A stretch of 7,642 nucleotides of DNA. Source: an uncultured Collinsella sp. (GTDB lineage Bacteria > Actinomycetota > Coriobacteriia > Coriobacteriales > Coriobacteriaceae). Shown here piece after piece: positions 6,114 through 7,642 of the stretch; position 1 is the stretch's first letter; each line of letters starts with the position of its first letter. Position numbers and translations under genes: made by a program. The stretch covers positions 1-7,642 of the forward strand of contig URKT01000093.1 of assembly GCA_900548495.1 (NCBI GenBank), given 5' to 3'. Under the pieces are notes generated by a model that ran no database searches, was not told the DNA's origin, and saw only the letters and a program-made list of their open reading frames with translations.

Positions 6114-6611
6114 CTAGCGCTCCCGAGCAACGATGAGCTGGTCCATCTCTTCGACATGCACGCCAACGGAGCCCTTGATACTCGAGAACTCAACGGAGTT
6201 GCACACCAAGATGGGAACCGTCACATCGTAGCCCTCGGCAGCAATTGCCTCGCGATCGAACTCGATGAGCACGTCGCCCTTATGGACGACATCGCCCACC
6301 TGTGCATGCACGCTAAAATGCTTGCCCTCAAGCTGAACAGTGTCCAAACCAACGTGGATGAGCACGTCTAGGCCATCGACCGTGTTGAGCGCAACGGCGT
6401 GACCCGTGGGAAAAATGGCCTCGACCTTGGCGTCTGCCGGCGCAATCACACGCGTGCCGGTAGGCTGAATCGCCACGCCCTGGCCCAAAAGGCCGGTGGC
6501 AAATGTCTGGTCGTTTACCTCGGAAAGCGGAATGACGTCGCCCGAGATGGGAGCATCCAGCGTAAGAACTCGTCCACGCATACCAAAAGACCTTAGGACT
6601 TTAGTGAACAT
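6114..6611 (-). CDS. crr: PTS glucose-type IIA component, stand-alone
   Basis: A 165-residue single-domain IIA-Glc phosphocarrier, close to the 169 residues of E. coli Crr. It accepts phosphate from HPr and hands it to an IIB domain of a sugar permease. Seen: APISGDVIPLSEVNDQTF at 20-37, GQGVAIQPTGTRVIAPADAKV at 43-63, FPTGHAVAL with His71, and DVLIHVGLDTVQL with His86. His86 is the phosphorylated histidine and His71 its active-site partner by alignment to His90 and His75 of E. coli. VGDVVHKGDVLIEFD at 105-119 and VTVPILVCN at 130-138 complete the beta sandwich. The ATG at 6611 follows a G-rich GAGGGGG site; Met11 (6581) is a possible shorter start. No EI, HPr or IIBC gene is in the window. 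It sits between glmM (71 bases) and nagB (271 bases), which suggests service to a glucose or N-acetylglucosamine permease lacking its own IIA. A weak TGGTCA/TAAACT pair with 18-base spacing lies in the glmM gap. Confidence 0.92.
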   Translation of the reverse strand: MFTKVLRSFGMRGRVLTLDAPISGDVIPLSEVNDQTFATGLLGQGVAIQPTGTRVIAPADAKVEAIFPTGHAVALNTVDGLDVLIHVGLDTVQLEGKHFSVHAQVGDVVHKGDVLIEFDREAIAAEGYDVTVPILVCNSVEFSSIKGSVGVHVEEMDQLIVARER

Positions 6612-6682
6612 GCTCCCCCTCGGACATACCGATCAACCAAAATAACCTTAACAGTTTACCACTTGGCACCCGTTTTTGACCA

Positions 6683-7599
6683 TTAGGGAAGTTCGCGCTT
6701 GACAACCTCGACGATGTCGTCGACAACGCGCTGGGTCAGCTCGTGCGTCTCGGCCTCGGCCATCACGCGGACCAGCGGCTCGGTACCACTCGGGCGCACC
6801 AGAATGCGGCCGCGGCCATCAAGCTCCTTCTCGGCAGCAGCGACGGCATCCCAGATGGGCTGGCAATCGTCCAGACCAGCCTTGTTGTCGGAATGCACGT
6901 TGACGAGTACCTGCGGGTACTTCTTCATGATGCCGGCAAGATCGGTGAGGGTACGACCGGTGCGCTTGAGCACGGCCAGCAGCTGCAGAGCCGTCACCAG
7001 GCCGTCACCGGTGGTGTTGTGCTCCAGGAAGATGATGTGGCCGGACTGTTCGCCGCCGATGACGGCGCCGTCCGCGAGCATGCGCTCCAGAACGTAGCGG
7101 TCGCCCACGGCGGTCTGAACCATCTCGAAGCCCTGCTCCTTCATAGCGATGGAGAAGCCCAGGTTGCACATGACGGTCGAGACGATCTCGGAGTTGGCGA
7201 GCTTGCCGCGGGCGGCGAGGTCAGAACCGCAGATAGCCAGGATGTAGTCACCGTCGATCTCATTGCCCTCGCTGTCCACGAACAGTACGCGGTCGGCGTC
7301 GCCGTCGTGGGCCAGACCGATGTCAGCATGGGTGCGCAGCACGAGCTCGCGCAAGGGCTCGAGATGCGTAGAACCGCACTCAACGTTAATGTCGGTGCCG
7401 CAATAATCGGTGTTGATGGCATGGACCGTAGCACCCAGGCGCTGCAGCGCGGCGGGCGTGGTCTGGCAAGAAGCACCGTGGCCGCAGTCGACGGCAACGA
7501 CCAGGCCGTCGAGCCTCAGGCCATCGAGCGTATCGATGGCATGATCGACATATGCCTTGCGGGCATCCTTCATCTTGATAATGTGGCCCACGCCGGCAC
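6683..7599 (-). CDS. glmM: Phosphoglucosamine mutase, 5' end missing
   Basis: The enzyme interconverts glucosamine-6-phosphate and glucosamine-1-phosphate, the step that commits the sugar to UDP-GlcNAc and peptidoglycan. About 304 codons are present against roughly 445-450 in full GlmM. The missing N-terminal third holds the catalytic phosphoserine loop. Numbering from the GTG at 7591 as 1, the visible parts are VVAVDCGHGAS at 31-41, the Mg2+-binding AHDGDADRV at 94-102, VGDRYVLERM at 162-171, the sugar-binding GGEQSGH at 179-185, TTGDGLVTALQLLA at 193-206, and the phosphate-binding RPSGTEPLVRVM at 266-277. GEQSGH and DGDADR favour GlmM over phosphomannomutase or phosphoglucomutase. GTG 7591 is an internal Val, not a start, since GAGVGHIIK continues the alignment upstream until it meets adapter at 7600. 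The stop is TAA (6683-6685). No terminator is seen before the IIA gene, so the two may be co-transcribed. Confidence 0.95.
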
Positions 7600-7642
7600 C
7601 TGTCTCTTATACACATCTCCGAGCCCACGAGACATGCGCAGA
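7600..7642. other. Illumina Nextera adapter and index, not genomic
   Basis: Bases 7600-7618 are CTGTCTCTTATACACATCT, the 19-base Tn5 mosaic end. Bases 7619-7633 are CCGAGCCCACGAGAC, the rest of the Nextera read-2 adapter. Bases 7634-7641 are ATGCGCAG, which I recognise as Nextera XT i7 index N722. The final A fits the first base of the P7 end. This is library read-through left untrimmed in the assembly. It truncates glmM, and 7600-7642 should be masked. Confidence 0.98.

Noticed and set aside
5843..6193. In-frame upstream extension of nagB by about 117 codons
   Set aside because: It passes through hairpins and the 3' end of the IIA gene and has no NagB similarity. The internal ATG at 5842 has a good ribosome site and the family N-terminus.
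7589..7591. GTG at 7591 as the start of glmM
   Set aside because: The reading frame and GlmM similarity continue upstream to the adapter junction, and the protein would lack its catalytic serine domain. It is an internal valine of a truncated gene.

Overview
The window looks like one whole short-read contig from a moderately GC-rich actinobacterium. The best guess is the class Coriobacteriia, close to Collinsella. The case rests on GC-rich codon use, Actinobacteria-style domain content (a SARP/BTAD output module) and low-GC-Gram-positive-style versions of NagB and the PTS IIA protein. This is an inference from protein character, not a database match. The right-hand 43 bases are not genomic: they are Illumina Nextera adapter followed by an index. 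The true biological sequence ends at 7599, inside glmM.

Layout. Bases 1-250 carry no gene but hold a strong 10-bp hairpin at the extreme left end and a plausible promoter with a strong ribosome binding site. On the + strand follow a class I SAM-dependent methyltransferase (251-1138, GTG start) and the small ribosome-assembly RNA-binding protein YhbY (1297-1596), which ends in a good intrinsic terminator (1635-1667). All remaining genes are on the - strand. Read in their own direction they are: glmM (phosphoglucosamine mutase, 5' end missing), a stand-alone PTS glucose-type IIA protein (crr-like), nagB (glucosamine-6-phosphate deaminase) with its terminator, a gene-free stretch of about 390 bases, and a 999-residue regulator. 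The regulator converges on yhbY, and its stop codon lies inside the yhbY terminator T-run.

How they fit together. GlmM and NagB act on the same metabolite, glucosamine-6-phosphate. GlmM sends it towards UDP-GlcNAc and the cell wall; NagB sends it back to fructose-6-phosphate and glycolysis. The IIA protein between them is a sugar-uptake phosphocarrier, so the block 5114-7599 reads as an amino-sugar uptake and partition module. The genes are probably in separate or only loosely coupled transcripts, since the gaps are 71 and 271 bases and contain hairpins.

The most notable gene is the regulator. It has a MalT-like STAND NTPase at its N-terminus and a long helical middle. Its C-terminus is a SARP-type winged helix plus BTAD, where MalT would carry a LuxR-type HTH and where AfsR would carry these domains at the N-terminus. 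No phage, insertion sequence, CRISPR array or RNA gene is visible.
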